Source: Planctomycetota bacterium
GTDB lineage: Bacteria; Planctomycetota; SZUA-567; JAFGNG01
DNA: 6,070 nucleotides
Assembly: GCA_016927125.1 (NCBI GenBank)
Contig: JAFGNG010000026.1
Span: forward strand, 1-6,070
Reading direction: 5' to 3'
The translations under genes and the position numbers were made by a program. Every line of letters begins with the position of its first letter. The stretch's first letter is position 1. This document shows, one piece after another, positions 1-5,449 of this stretch. The notes beneath the pieces are model-generated. The model saw only the letters and a list, made by a program, of their open reading frames with translations. It did not search any database and was not told the origin of the DNA.

Positions 1-560
1 AGGCGCTCGGGGGGCATAACGATATCATGGCGGGAGCCATCGCCGGCAGCAAGAAACTCTACAACGACCTCTGGTTTACCCGGCAGGCGATCGGCACTAC
101 GATTGACGCCTTCTCCGCATCGCTCTTGGAGCGGGGCCTCAAGACCTTCGCCATCCGATCGCCCAAGATGTCTGAAAACGCCATGGCGGTAGCGCAATTC
201 CTCTCCACCCATCCGAAGATCTCCCGCATTTGCTATGCCGGGCTGGAGAGCGATCCCGGCCATGAAGTTGCCAAGCGCCAGATGCATGACGGCTTCGGCG
301 GAATGTTGGCCTTTGATGTAGGGGAGGATATCGAGGACGCTAAGAAGTTCGTCTCTGCATTGGAAACCATTATCCACGCGGTCAGTCTCGGCTGCACCGA
401 ATCGCTGGTCTGTGTACCGTACCTGACCACCATGCTGTACCTGCCGGAGGAGCGCCGCCTGACCTTTGGCGTTAAGAAAAATACGGTTCGTTTCTCCGCC
501 GGGATCGAACCGCAAGAGGACCTGCTGGCCGATCTGAAACAGGCGTTGGATAAGTTGTAA
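1..560 (+). CDS. Cys/Met metabolism PLP-dependent enzyme (cystathionine gamma-synthase / gamma-lyase type), C-terminal part
   Basis: Fold-type I PLP enzyme of the trans-sulfuration family, acting in the cytoplasm on cystathionine, O-acyl-homoserine or methionine. The reading frame is open from base 3, so the ATG at 27 is internal and the gene starts outside the window. The first residues, ALGGHND, match the block that directly follows the PLP lysine in this family (K-x-x-x-G-H-x-D). Bases 1-2 (ag) are therefore probably the end of that lysine's AAG codon. Further family marks are the SLGCTES block, where SLG-x-x-ES normally contacts PLP phosphate, LPEERR, and the terminal RFSAGIEPQEDLLADL. 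A cysteine stands where glycine is usual in SLGGxES. The MTH motif common before the PEER segment is replaced by LTT. Exact substrate (metB, metC or mgl type) cannot be decided from this half. The TAA stop lies inside a hairpin. Confidence 0.92.
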   Translation, partial: ALGGHNDIMAGAIAGSKKLYNDLWFTRQAIGTTIDAFSASLLERGLKTFAIRSPKMSENAMAVAQFLSTHPKISRICYAGLESDPGHEVAKRQMHDGFGGMLAFDVGEDIEDAKKFVSALETIIHAVSLGCTESLVCVPYLTTMLYLPEERRLTFGVKKNTVRFSAGIEPQEDLLADLKQALDKL

Positions 561-580
561 GCCATTCCCGGCTTACAACT
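553..580. terminator. Perfect hairpin over the stop codon of the PLP-enzyme gene
   Basis: AGTTGTAAGCC (553-563) and GGCTTACAACT (570-580) form a perfect 11-bp stem with a 6-nt loop. The stem includes the TAA stop at 558-560. No T-run follows on either strand, so it is not a textbook intrinsic terminator. It could act as a weak or Rho-assisted terminator or protect the mRNA 3' end. It would serve either the PLP-enzyme transcript or a minus-strand transcript reading through from the micro-ORF at 679-759. Confidence 0.35.
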
Positions 581-617
581 ACACGATTACGCTTAAGCGG
601 GCACACAATCCCTGCGC

Positions 618-636
618 CCTCCTGCCAGGCGGGAGG
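618..636. repeat. Short GC-rich inverted repeat
   Basis: CCTCCTG (618-624) pairs with CGGGAGG (630-636) around a 5-nt loop, with one T-G wobble. It has no T-run. It lies downstream of the minus-strand micro-ORF (679-759) and could be a 3' structure for that transcript. A chance stem is also possible. Confidence 0.2.
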
Positions 637-678
637 TAAACCTGCAATAACCGCTATAAGAAAGCACAGTTAACGCAG

Positions 679-759
679 CTACCACTTCGCGGTATACATA
701 TAAAAGAATTCAATGATCAAGAGCACGAAGGCGCCGAATCCTGCAAGCTGCAAAGACAT
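679..759 (-). CDS. Putative 26-residue single-pass membrane peptide
   Basis: A minus-strand ORF of 26 codons ending in TAG. It is preceded by GGAG (766-769) six nt before the ATG, within a purine-rich AAAGGAGAAAGGC context, which is better than most Shine-Dalgarno sites in this window. An in-frame ATG at 777 lies upstream of this site and is less likely as the start. The peptide begins MSLQLAGFGAF, has a hydrophobic core of about residues 5-22 (VLLIIEFFYMY in the middle), and ends TAKW. It would thus form one transmembrane helix with a short polar, basic tail. A glutamate sits inside the helix. Size and shape resemble accessory micro-subunits of membrane complexes such as KdpF or CydX, but no sequence match to either was recognised and no partner gene is next to it. 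Function is unknown. The ORF could be spurious, although start site, hydrophobicity and position in an otherwise empty gap agree. Confidence 0.5.
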   Translation of the reverse strand: MSLQLAGFGAFVLLIIEFFYMYTAKW

Positions 760-950
760 GCCTTTCTCCTTTCTCATGGTTTGATGAAATATTTTTTAAC
801 CAATGGTTCTGCCAATTTCCCTGTTTTCTTTATCGACATTTATCCCAACCTGGCTGCAATATTTATGGCAGCAGGGCCAACAACCGACAGAATAGAAAAC
901 GCTTGACAGTAAAAGACTATAGGTTAACCTTTCGCATTCACACTCTTGAC

Positions 951-956
951 AAGGAG
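951..956 (+). promoter_or_regulatory. Ribosome binding site fixing the uxaE start
   Basis: AAGGAG six nt before the ATG at 963. It favours this ATG over the in-frame TTG at 903, which has no comparable site and would add 20 residues unlike the family. Confidence 0.8.
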
Positions 957-962
957 CTCCAC

Positions 963-2213
963 ATGATTCTTGAAAAGTATTCCTTTGGCGTGGGCGATCG
1001 CTTTGCGCACCAGGGCAAGGCGCAGCTTGCCGCCATTATGAAGGCGAACCAGGATGGCATTCCAGTTGTGCCGGTCTGGAACAAATCCAACCGTGAACAT
1101 ACTACCATCAAGACTGTCCCTACCAGCGTGCGCGTGGAAGCCGAGGCCGCGGTCCAGGCGCTCGATTGGCAAGGCTCCTATCATGTCGACGCCGACCATA
1201 TCAGGATGAAGAATGTGGACCTCTTTGTTGATGCCAGTGATTTCTTCACCCTGGATGTCGCGGATTTCATGGGCTCATCCGCCAGTACAAACGAGTTGCA
1301 GGTATTTATAGGGTATTGCGAAAAATATATCGGGGAACTCAGCATCCCCGGGATTACGGAAACCTTCACCATCACCCGGGAAGGGATCAGCGTCATTGCC
1401 CGCAAGGTTCTCCTCGCGGTGAAAGAGGCGGGCAAGCTTTACCGCCATCTCCTGGAGAAGAAGGGCGAGGGAAATTTCATTACCGAGGTTTCGATGGATG
1501 AAACCGATGACGCGCAGACCCCGGTCGAGCTCTTTTTCATCCTTGCTGCGATTGCCGCGGAAGGCATCCCCGCGCAGACCATTGCGCCGAAGTTTACCGG
1601 CCGCTTCAACAAGGGTGTGGATTATGTCGGCGAGGTTGCGCAGTTTACCAAGGAATTTGAAGAAGACCTGGCGGTAATCGCCTATGCCATCAAGGAGTTC
1701 GGCCTCCCGGAGAACCTGAAGCTCAGTGTCCATTCCGGCAGCGATAAGTTTTCCATCTACGGGCCGATGCGCGATGCTATCAGCAAGCGCGGGGCAGGGC
1801 TGCATGTGAAGACCGCGGGCACCACTTGGCTGGAAGAGCTGATCGGCTTGGCCCTGGGTGGTGGCAAGGGGCTGGAAATCGCCCAGGAGGTCTACCGTAA
1901 GGCGTTGGAACGCTTCGATGAGCTTTGCAAGCCTTATGCTACCGTGATAGATATTGATCCCAAAAAACTCCCCACCCCCGAAACGGTTGACGGTTGGAAC
2001 GGCCAGCAGTATGCCGCGGCGCTTCGCCACGACCAGGACTGTGCCGAGTATAATCCAAATTTCCGACAGTTACTGCATGTCGGTTATAAGATTGCCGCGG
2101 AAATGGGCGAAGGATACTATGCCGCATTGAGACAGTATGAAGAGGTTATTGCCGAGAATGTGATTGCGAATATTTATGAACGCCATCTGAAAAGGATTTT
2201 CCCGGCCGAATAA
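963..2213 (+). CDS. uxaE: Tagaturonate/fructuronate epimerase, UxaE family
   Basis: Cytoplasmic epimerase of hexuronate catabolism. The Thermotoga maritima member (TM0440) interconverts D-tagaturonate and D-fructuronate at C3, joining the galacturonate and glucuronate branches. The 416-residue product shows the family's conserved blocks in order: FGVGDRF near the N-terminus, DADH (76-79), SMDET (177-181), KFTGRFNKGVDYVG with AQF, SVHSGSDKF (H257, D261, K262), LHVKTAGTTWLE (H281, K283), and NFRQLLHVGY (R368, H372). The conserved Asp, Glu and His residues are the likely metal and substrate ligands, by inference from conservation. The protein starts close to the FGxGDR block and so lacks much of the N-terminal region that I recall in TM0440. 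An AAGGAG site sets the start. No other hexuronate gene (uxaC, uxuA, uxaB, kdgK) is present in the window, so the rest of the pathway must lie elsewhere. Assignment to the family is firm. The exact substrate is inferred. Confidence 0.9.
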   Translation: MILEKYSFGVGDRFAHQGKAQLAAIMKANQDGIPVVPVWNKSNREHTTIKTVPTSVRVEAEAAVQALDWQGSYHVDADHIRMKNVDLFVDASDFFTLDVADFMGSSASTNELQVFIGYCEKYIGELSIPGITETFTITREGISVIARKVLLAVKEAGKLYRHLLEKKGEGNFITEVSMDETDDAQTPVELFFILAAIAAEGIPAQTIAPKFTGRFNKGVDYVGEVAQFTKEFEEDLAVIAYAIKEFGLPENLKLSVHSGSDKFSIYGPMRDAISKRGAGLHVKTAGTTWLEELIGLALGGGKGLEIAQEVYRKALERFDELCKPYATVIDIDPKKLPTPETVDGWNGQQYAAALRHDQDCAEYNPNFRQLLHVGYKIAAEMGEGYYAALRQYEEVIAENVIANIYERHLKRIFPAE

Positions 2214-2255
2214 CCCGAGCGGCAGGCATAATCGCTGGTTAGAGGAGGTGATAAG

Positions 2256-2306
2256 TTGGTTTTTAACTTGACTATGCCGTCTCTCACCGTATCAAAGAAT
2301 GTGTGA
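2256..2306 (+). CDS. Possible 16-codon leader ORF with strong Shine-Dalgarno
   Basis: AGGAGGTGAT (2243-2252) is a 10-nt uninterrupted complement of the 16S rRNA 3' end. Its GGAGG core stands 7 nt before a TTG that opens 16 codons (MVFNLTMPSLTVSKNV) ending at TGA 2304-2306, 27 nt before the lipoprotein ATG. The ORF has no cluster of regulatory codons that would mark a classical attenuator peptide. It also overlaps the candidate promoter at 2268-2295, so it would be translated only from mRNA reading through from uxaE. It may be a decayed gene start. Confidence 0.2.
   Translation: MVFNLTMPSLTVSKNV
2268..2295 (+). promoter_or_regulatory. Candidate sigma-70-type promoter of the TPR lipoprotein gene
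   Basis: TTGACT (-35, 5 of 6 consensus) and TATCAA (-10, 4 of 6) are separated by 16 nt. Transcription would start near 2302, giving a leader of about 30 nt with the AAGGAG site (2320-2325) 7 nt before the ATG at 2333. Confidence 0.4.
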
Positions 2307-2332
2307 CTTATGCAAAACAAAGGAGACGTGCA

Positions 2333-3202
2333 ATGAGAACCGCACGGTTCGTTCTACTCGGATTATGTATCTGTGTTTTAAGCGGTTGCAAACCGGGTAA
2401 GATTGTTGATAACCTTAAACCCAGCGAAAAGCCTGTCCAAGTCTCCGATGACCGCACCCCGGTCAAGCGCGATCTGATGAGCAAGGTTAGCCGGGGGGCG
2501 CGATTGTCCTTGGAGGAGCAGAACCGCCTGCAGGGCGCGAAGATGAACAACAGCATGGGAGAAGAAGCCTTTCGTAACCAGCAGTATGAAATCGCCTTGC
2601 AACGCTTTAACCTCGCTATCCAGCAAGTGCCGGATTATGTCGACGCAATCAATAACCTCGGTCGCACCTATTATGTCATGCAGATGTTTGATGTCTCCCT
2701 GGCCAGTTACCAGCACGCCCAGGATGTCGCAGCGGTGATTGAGCCCGACAATACGGAGATCCAGGCAGTGCTTCATGCCAATATCGGCGATGTCTACCGC
2801 CAGCGCCAGGAATATACCAAGGCGCTTGAGGAATACCATCTGGTTATCCAACTGGCCCCCCATTCCGCGCGCGCGCAGTACGAAATCGGCAACCTCTACC
2901 TGAAACAGGCCATTACGCAGTATCCCGCTACCGACCGGATCCACAACCAGGCCTGGAAGGAGCGGACCCTCCGGAATGCGATCAAACAGTTTGATAAAGC
3001 CTTGTATATGGATGGCAGCCTCAGCCACGCGATCAAGGCGCGGGCGATCACCTATACCGTTCTCAAGGAATACAACAACGCCTGGACAGATATCGAGGAG
3101 CTTGAAAAGCTGAACTTCGAGGTTAACCCGGACCTTAAGAAAAAGGTGCTGGAGGGGTTGGAGCGGGAGAGAAAAGCCCAGCAATTCCGCCCGGGAACCT
3201 GA
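2333..3202 (+). CDS. TPR-repeat lipoprotein
   Basis: A 289-residue envelope lipoprotein. The N-terminus MRTARFVLLGLCICV is a lipoprotein signal followed by the lipobox LSGC, so C19 would be lipidated. Lys rather than Asp at the next position is compatible with outer-membrane sorting. After a polar linker (about 20-65), residues 70-103, 104-137 and 146-178 form TPR-like helix pairs. Their typical positions include the A-x-x-x-F/Y patterns in QQYEIALQRFNLAIQQVPD and QEYTKALEEYHLVIQLAP. A further repeat (179-230) carries an insertion, and a degenerate one covers about 231-265. The C-terminus is highly charged. TPR lipoproteins usually scaffold envelope complexes such as secretion, pilus or outer-membrane assembly, but no partner is visible and no specific family was recognised. 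The ATG at 2333 is chosen for its AAGGAG at 2320-2325 and because it starts directly at the signal peptide. The gene ends 28 nt before a strong terminator. Confidence 0.88.
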   Translation: MRTARFVLLGLCICVLSGCKPGKIVDNLKPSEKPVQVSDDRTPVKRDLMSKVSRGARLSLEEQNRLQGAKMNNSMGEEAFRNQQYEIALQRFNLAIQQVPDYVDAINNLGRTYYVMQMFDVSLASYQHAQDVAAVIEPDNTEIQAVLHANIGDVYRQRQEYTKALEEYHLVIQLAPHSARAQYEIGNLYLKQAITQYPATDRIHNQAWKERTLRNAIKQFDKALYMDGSLSHAIKARAITYTVLKEYNNAWTDIEELEKLNFEVNPDLKKKVLEGLERERKAQQFRPGT

Positions 3203-3230
3203 CAATACATTCGCCCAAGCATAAACTTTA

Positions 3231-3264
3231 AAAAAGCCTGGATCGTCAACGGTCCAGGCTTTTT
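3231..3264. terminator. Strong bidirectional intrinsic terminator
   Basis: AAAAAGCCTGGATCG (3231-3245) and CGGTCCAGGCTTTTT (3250-3264) form a 15-bp stem with one T-G wobble and a TCAA tetraloop. The GC-rich core is flanked by an A-run and a T-run, so it works as an intrinsic terminator in both directions. It lies between the convergent TPR lipoprotein gene (plus) and the zinc-motif lipoprotein gene (minus) and would end both transcripts. Confidence 0.93.
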
Positions 3265-3287
3265 ATCTTGGTTAGGTAGTTAAACGG

Positions 3288-4226
3288 CTATTCTTTTTCC
3301 CAGCGGAACCAATCCTTGACCGCGTCCACCGTGTCATTCATCTTGTCCAGGCTGCCGGGCTCCTGGCTGGGATCGAAGCCATCAATATTGACAAAGCCTT
3401 TATCTTTGATCTTCCCGCTCTTGTTATCGATATAAACGCGGTAGTCGGACATCTCCGGCTTGCTCTCCCGCGCGGCCCAGAACTGGTAGAGGGTGAGGTT
3501 CTTGGACTCGCTCTTCTCAATCCACTTAGCCTTGCGCAGCATGGGCATGAAGGAGGTGAAAAACTTGTCCGGGGAGAGGTAATTTCGGTCAAGCCAGATC
3601 AGCGCGTCGAGGCGTGTCTGCGGGTCATCGCTGGGGAGAGCCGCAATATACTTCTCCTCCTCCGGGGTCAGCGGTTCGACCTTAATCTCCCGGGGAGAGC
3701 CATTGCCGCCCAGCTTGCCGAGGAGATTGGGGTTCAGGTCAGCGTCGGAAAGAATATATTTCTTTTCCTGCACAAAGTTATCAATCACCCCGTCACCCTG
3801 GCAGCGCTTGCAGATGAAATCCACATCGAGGTTAAGAGGTCCCTTGACCTTGCCGCTGCCTTTGCAGTCAGGGCATTCTTCCGCGCGTTTGGTTTGAATG
3901 TGCAGGAGGCGCGCCTGGTCCGGATCCATCCAGATCGTTGCCAGGGTCCAGCGGCTGCGTTGGTCACGGACCCGCTCGCGGTAGATCTCGCCCTTCTGGA
4001 TGCGGCCGGTGGCGCCGGAAAGGATTTGCGGGGTGTTCAGCTCAGCATCCTCAAGATAGTGCTGCATCGCGCGGGTACTCACCGGCAGGGCGCTGCTCTC
4101 GCTTGGCCCGCCAAACGGTTTCTCAAGCCCGCATCCGCTGATGAGGATAGCACCCAGGCAGCAACCTGCTACCAGCCAGGATTTCACTGTAACGGTATCA
4201 GTCCTAAGTCTGTTTACAATTCGCAT
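3288..4226 (-). CDS. Lipoprotein with two DnaJ-type CxxCxGxG zinc motifs
   Basis: A 312-residue predicted lipoprotein. A hydrophobic segment (about 16-31) ends in the lipobox ISGC, so C32 would be the lipid anchor. Residues 118-125 (CPDCKGSG) and 139-146 (CKRCQGDG) are two CxxCxGxG motifs spaced as in the cysteine-rich domain of DnaJ, enough for one four-cysteine zinc site. No J-domain or DnaJ C-terminal domain is visible. The segment before the motifs (ERVRDQRSRWTLATIWMDP) and the C-terminal half (TRLDALIWLDRNYLSPDKF, YRVYIDNKSGKIKDKGFV) were not recognised. The ATG at 4226 has a GGGGGAG about 10 nt upstream. An in-frame GTG at codon 14 would give a more typical signal length and remains possible. 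It lies about 110 nt downstream of the 107-residue zinc-motif gene, likely in one operon, and ends at the shared terminator. Function unknown. Zinc-dependent protein binding or structural stabilisation at the envelope is inference. Confidence 0.85.
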   Translation of the reverse strand: MRIVNRLRTDTVTVKSWLVAGCCLGAILISGCGLEKPFGGPSESSALPVSTRAMQHYLEDAELNTPQILSGATGRIQKGEIYRERVRDQRSRWTLATIWMDPDQARLLHIQTKRAEECPDCKGSGKVKGPLNLDVDFICKRCQGDGVIDNFVQEKKYILSDADLNPNLLGKLGGNGSPREIKVEPLTPEEEKYIAALPSDDPQTRLDALIWLDRNYLSPDKFFTSFMPMLRKAKWIEKSESKNLTLYQFWAARESKPEMSDYRVYIDNKSGKIKDKGFVNIDGFDPSQEPGSLDKMNDTVDAVKDWFRWEKE

Positions 4227-4243
4227 TGGATACCATCTCCCCC

Positions 4244-4257
4244 TGTCATTGATGACA
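4244..4257. promoter_or_regulatory. 14-bp dyad, possible operator
   Basis: TGTCAT-TG-ATGACA is a perfect inverted repeat with 6-nt arms, 18 nt upstream of the lipoprotein start at 4226. Its size and position suit a dimeric regulator's site or an RNA element near the ribosome binding site. No known regulator consensus was identified, and chance is possible. Confidence 0.25.
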
Positions 4258-4338
4258 TTGTGGCAAATCCGGGTTTCCGTGGAGGGTCCTCGGGTGTAAT
4301 GATGATCACCTTCTCCGGGACAACTCTGCTCTCAGGGA

Positions 4339-4662
4339 TTACTGGCCGACCGCGACCGGCTCATCAAGGGTCAGGTGGGCGATCTCCTTCTTCACCGCCT
4401 CCATTTCCTTGCGCCATTTCAAGCGGCCTTCGAAACCGACCACCTGCCGGTACATATTCTCGGCTTTGCGGAGCTCCCGCTCCAAGGCGCGCATGCGGTC
4501 ATCATCATGCCGCGAAGTGGTACTCGGCTCACGAGATTGGATTGAGTCATCCGGGTCGATCCGCCCTTTACGCCAGATTTGGCCATAATGCCTGCGGCAG
4601 TAACCTTTAGCGTGGGCTCGATTTTTACATCCGTCGACAATACATTCAGTTGTCTTGGCCAT
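4339..4662 (-). CDS. Small Cys/His zinc-motif protein with C-terminal coiled coil
   Basis: A 107-residue cytoplasmic protein without signal peptide. The N-terminal 35 residues hold C7-x4-C12-x9-C22-x2-H25 followed by YGQIWRKGRI. This treble-clef-like pattern (C-x4-C ... G-x-C-x2-H-Y-x3-W/R-x-x-G) recurs at the front of phage HNH endonucleases and in small stand-alone proteins of unknown role. No HNH catalytic residues follow. After a short polar linker (about 36-52), residues 53-98 form a highly charged heptad-like helix (MRALERELRKAENMYRQVV, RKEMEAVKKEIAHL) and probably a coiled coil. Nucleic-acid or protein binding is inference from the zinc motif and basic residues. The start is supported weakly by AGGG just upstream. 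A promoter at 4790-4817 would give a leader of about 120 nt. The gene precedes the zinc-motif lipoprotein gene on the same strand. Confidence 0.78.
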   Translation of the reverse strand: MAKTTECIVDGCKNRAHAKGYCRRHYGQIWRKGRIDPDDSIQSREPSTTSRHDDDRMRALERELRKAENMYRQVVGFEGRLKWRKEMEAVKKEIAHLTLDEPVAVGQ

Positions 4663-4789
4663 ATCCCTGCACCCTTTCCCTTCTTCAGTATATACCCAGC
4701 GTCTTAACGGAACTGGACAAAAGCTAAAGAACTCAGCTTTGCCACAATTACCAATGTTACGCGTGGGCCCCAGTTAGATGGAAGTGCAA

Positions 4790-4817
4790 ACTATATGTGC
4801 CAATACCCTAATGCCAA
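4790..4817 (-). promoter_or_regulatory. Candidate sigma-70-type promoter of the minus-strand pair
   Basis: Read on the minus strand, TTGGCA (4817-4812, 5 of 6) and TATAGT (4795-4790, 5 of 6) are separated by 16 nt. The start site would be near 4783. This leaves an unusually long untranslated leader of about 120 nt before the ATG at 4662. Confidence 0.45.
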
Positions 4818-4939
4818 AATCCAAATCTGTCAAGAAAAAACCCGAAAACAAAGCAAAATCGCGCCTAAAACCCCGGTTTTCCATTTTTATCACTATTACC
4901 TATGATTATCATCTCCCGCCCGCAATCCCTTGTATTTTC

Positions 4940-4968
4940 TTGCGCCCACCGGGAAGGATTGCTATATT
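4940..4968 (+). promoter_or_regulatory. Candidate promoter of the LAB_N / peptidase pair
   Basis: TATATT (4963-4968, 5 of 6 for -10) lies 17 nt after TTGCGC (4940-4945, 3 of 6). An overlapping alternative is TTGCTA (4959-4964) with TAAAAA (4981-4986), 16 nt apart. Either would give a short leader to the ATG at 5045. Confidence 0.35.
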
Positions 4969-5044
4969 TCTCTAAGTAAATAAAAATAAATTCTGCCGTT
5001 AATGGCCGGAAAAATCCTGAAAATATTCCTAAGGAGTTGCCTAA

Positions 5045-5410
5045 ATGCCAGCGAACGAAGCGGGAAGCATCCTCAATATCTGGATCACAATTGGGTTTGC
5101 CGGGCAGATCATATTCTTCTCACGCCTGTTGATCCAGTGGTTCTTGAGCGAACGCGCCGGCAAGCCGGTTATCCCCATAATTTACTGGTATCTCTCGCTC
5201 ATCGGCAACACGATTGTACTGGTATACGCCATCAAAATTGCGGATCCCGTCTTTATCCTCTCGCACGCGGTGGGCGAATGTATCTATATACGCCAGTTGA
5301 TCTTACATAACCGCTCCCGGGCGGCGGAAGCCGGGCCCAGGGAAATCTGCCCTCACTGCGGGCAGATGATGGCTGCTACGACATTAATTACTGGAACCGA
5401 CGTACCGTAG
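5045..5410 (+). CDS. LAB_N (lipid A biosynthesis N-terminal) domain membrane protein
   Basis: A 121-residue inner-membrane protein. Three hydrophobic helices are visible, at about 9-33, 42-63 and 68-87. The family signature is clear: FSRLLIQWFLSERAGK with P44, YWYLSLIGNTIVLVYAI, then ADPVFIL and IYIRQL. This domain (Pfam Lipid A Biosynthesis N-terminal) occurs fused to other envelope enzymes or alone, and stand-alone members have no settled biochemical role. The third helix has SHAVGECIY where GQ-x-x-G is usual. After the last helix the protein adds a soluble tail with CPHC (102-105), a CxxC that could bind metal in a dimer or be redox-active. The start is set by AAGGAG at 5031-5036, 8 nt before the ATG. 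The peptidase gene begins 39 nt after the stop, so the two are probably one operon. Confidence 0.88.
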   Translation: MPANEAGSILNIWITIGFAGQIIFFSRLLIQWFLSERAGKPVIPIIYWYLSLIGNTIVLVYAIKIADPVFILSHAVGECIYIRQLILHNRSRAAEAGPREICPHCGQMMAATTLITGTDVP

Positions 5411-5449
5411 AAGGCGGATTAGCAGCGATCCAGCTTAAAGGGAGTTTGT

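Larger units (their letters stand above)
561..962. other. Intergenic region between the PLP-enzyme gene and uxaE
   Basis: A 402-bp gap. It contains the hairpins at 553-580 and 618-636 and the minus-strand 26-codon ORF at 679-759. It also has an 11-bp dyad AACCA-A-TGGTT at 798-808 and a small inverted repeat GCTGC/GCAGC at 853-857 and 868-872. Two TTGACA hexamers occur, at 903-908 and 946-951. Neither has a convincing -10 box at 16-18 nt, so no uxaE promoter could be fixed. The dyad lies upstream of the micro-ORF in the minus direction and could be an operator. That is a guess from position and symmetry only. Confidence 0.5.
4663..5044. other. AT-rich divergent intergenic region
   Basis: A 382-bp region between divergent genes, markedly richer in A+T than the flanking genes. 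It holds a minus-strand promoter candidate (4790-4817) and a plus-strand one (4940-4968). It also contains a 6-bp inverted repeat AAAGCT/AGCTTT at 4720-4725 and 4735-4740, and AAGGAG at 5031-5036, the ribosome binding site of the next gene. A TTGACA on the minus strand (4828-4833) has only a poor -10 (TAGGGT) at 17 nt. No convincing gene is seen. Confidence 0.6.

Noticed and set aside
903..908. TTGACA as a -35 box, or the in-frame TTG at 903 as start of uxaE
   Set aside because: The only hexamers at 16-18 nt spacing are poor (TAACCT), so no promoter was called. As a start codon it lacks a ribosome site, whereas ATG 963 has AAGGAG at ideal spacing.
1275..2030. Minus-strand 251-codon ORF inside uxaE
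   Set aside because: uxaE is firmly supported by conserved motifs; the antisense product has no recognisable features.
2378..3205. Minus-strand 275-codon ORF inside the TPR lipoprotein gene
   Set aside because: It is antisense to a gene with signal peptide, lipobox, TPRs, ribosome site and terminator. Its open frame follows from codon bias.
3894..4610. Long plus-strand ORF (238 codons)
   Set aside because: It is antisense to the lipoprotein and zinc-motif genes, has a Pro/Arg/Gly-rich low-complexity product, no ribosome site and no family features. It is a shadow of high-GC coding on the other strand.
4868..4881. AAAACC-CC-GGTTTT palindrome as a terminator
   Set aside because: The loop would be only 2 nt and the stem mostly A-T, and there is no gene just upstream on the plus strand for it to end.
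4778..4975. Plus-strand 65-codon ORF in the AT-rich intergenic region
   Set aside because: No Shine-Dalgarno precedes the ATG, composition is that of AT-rich noncoding DNA, no domain is recognisable, and it overlaps promoter candidates on both strands.
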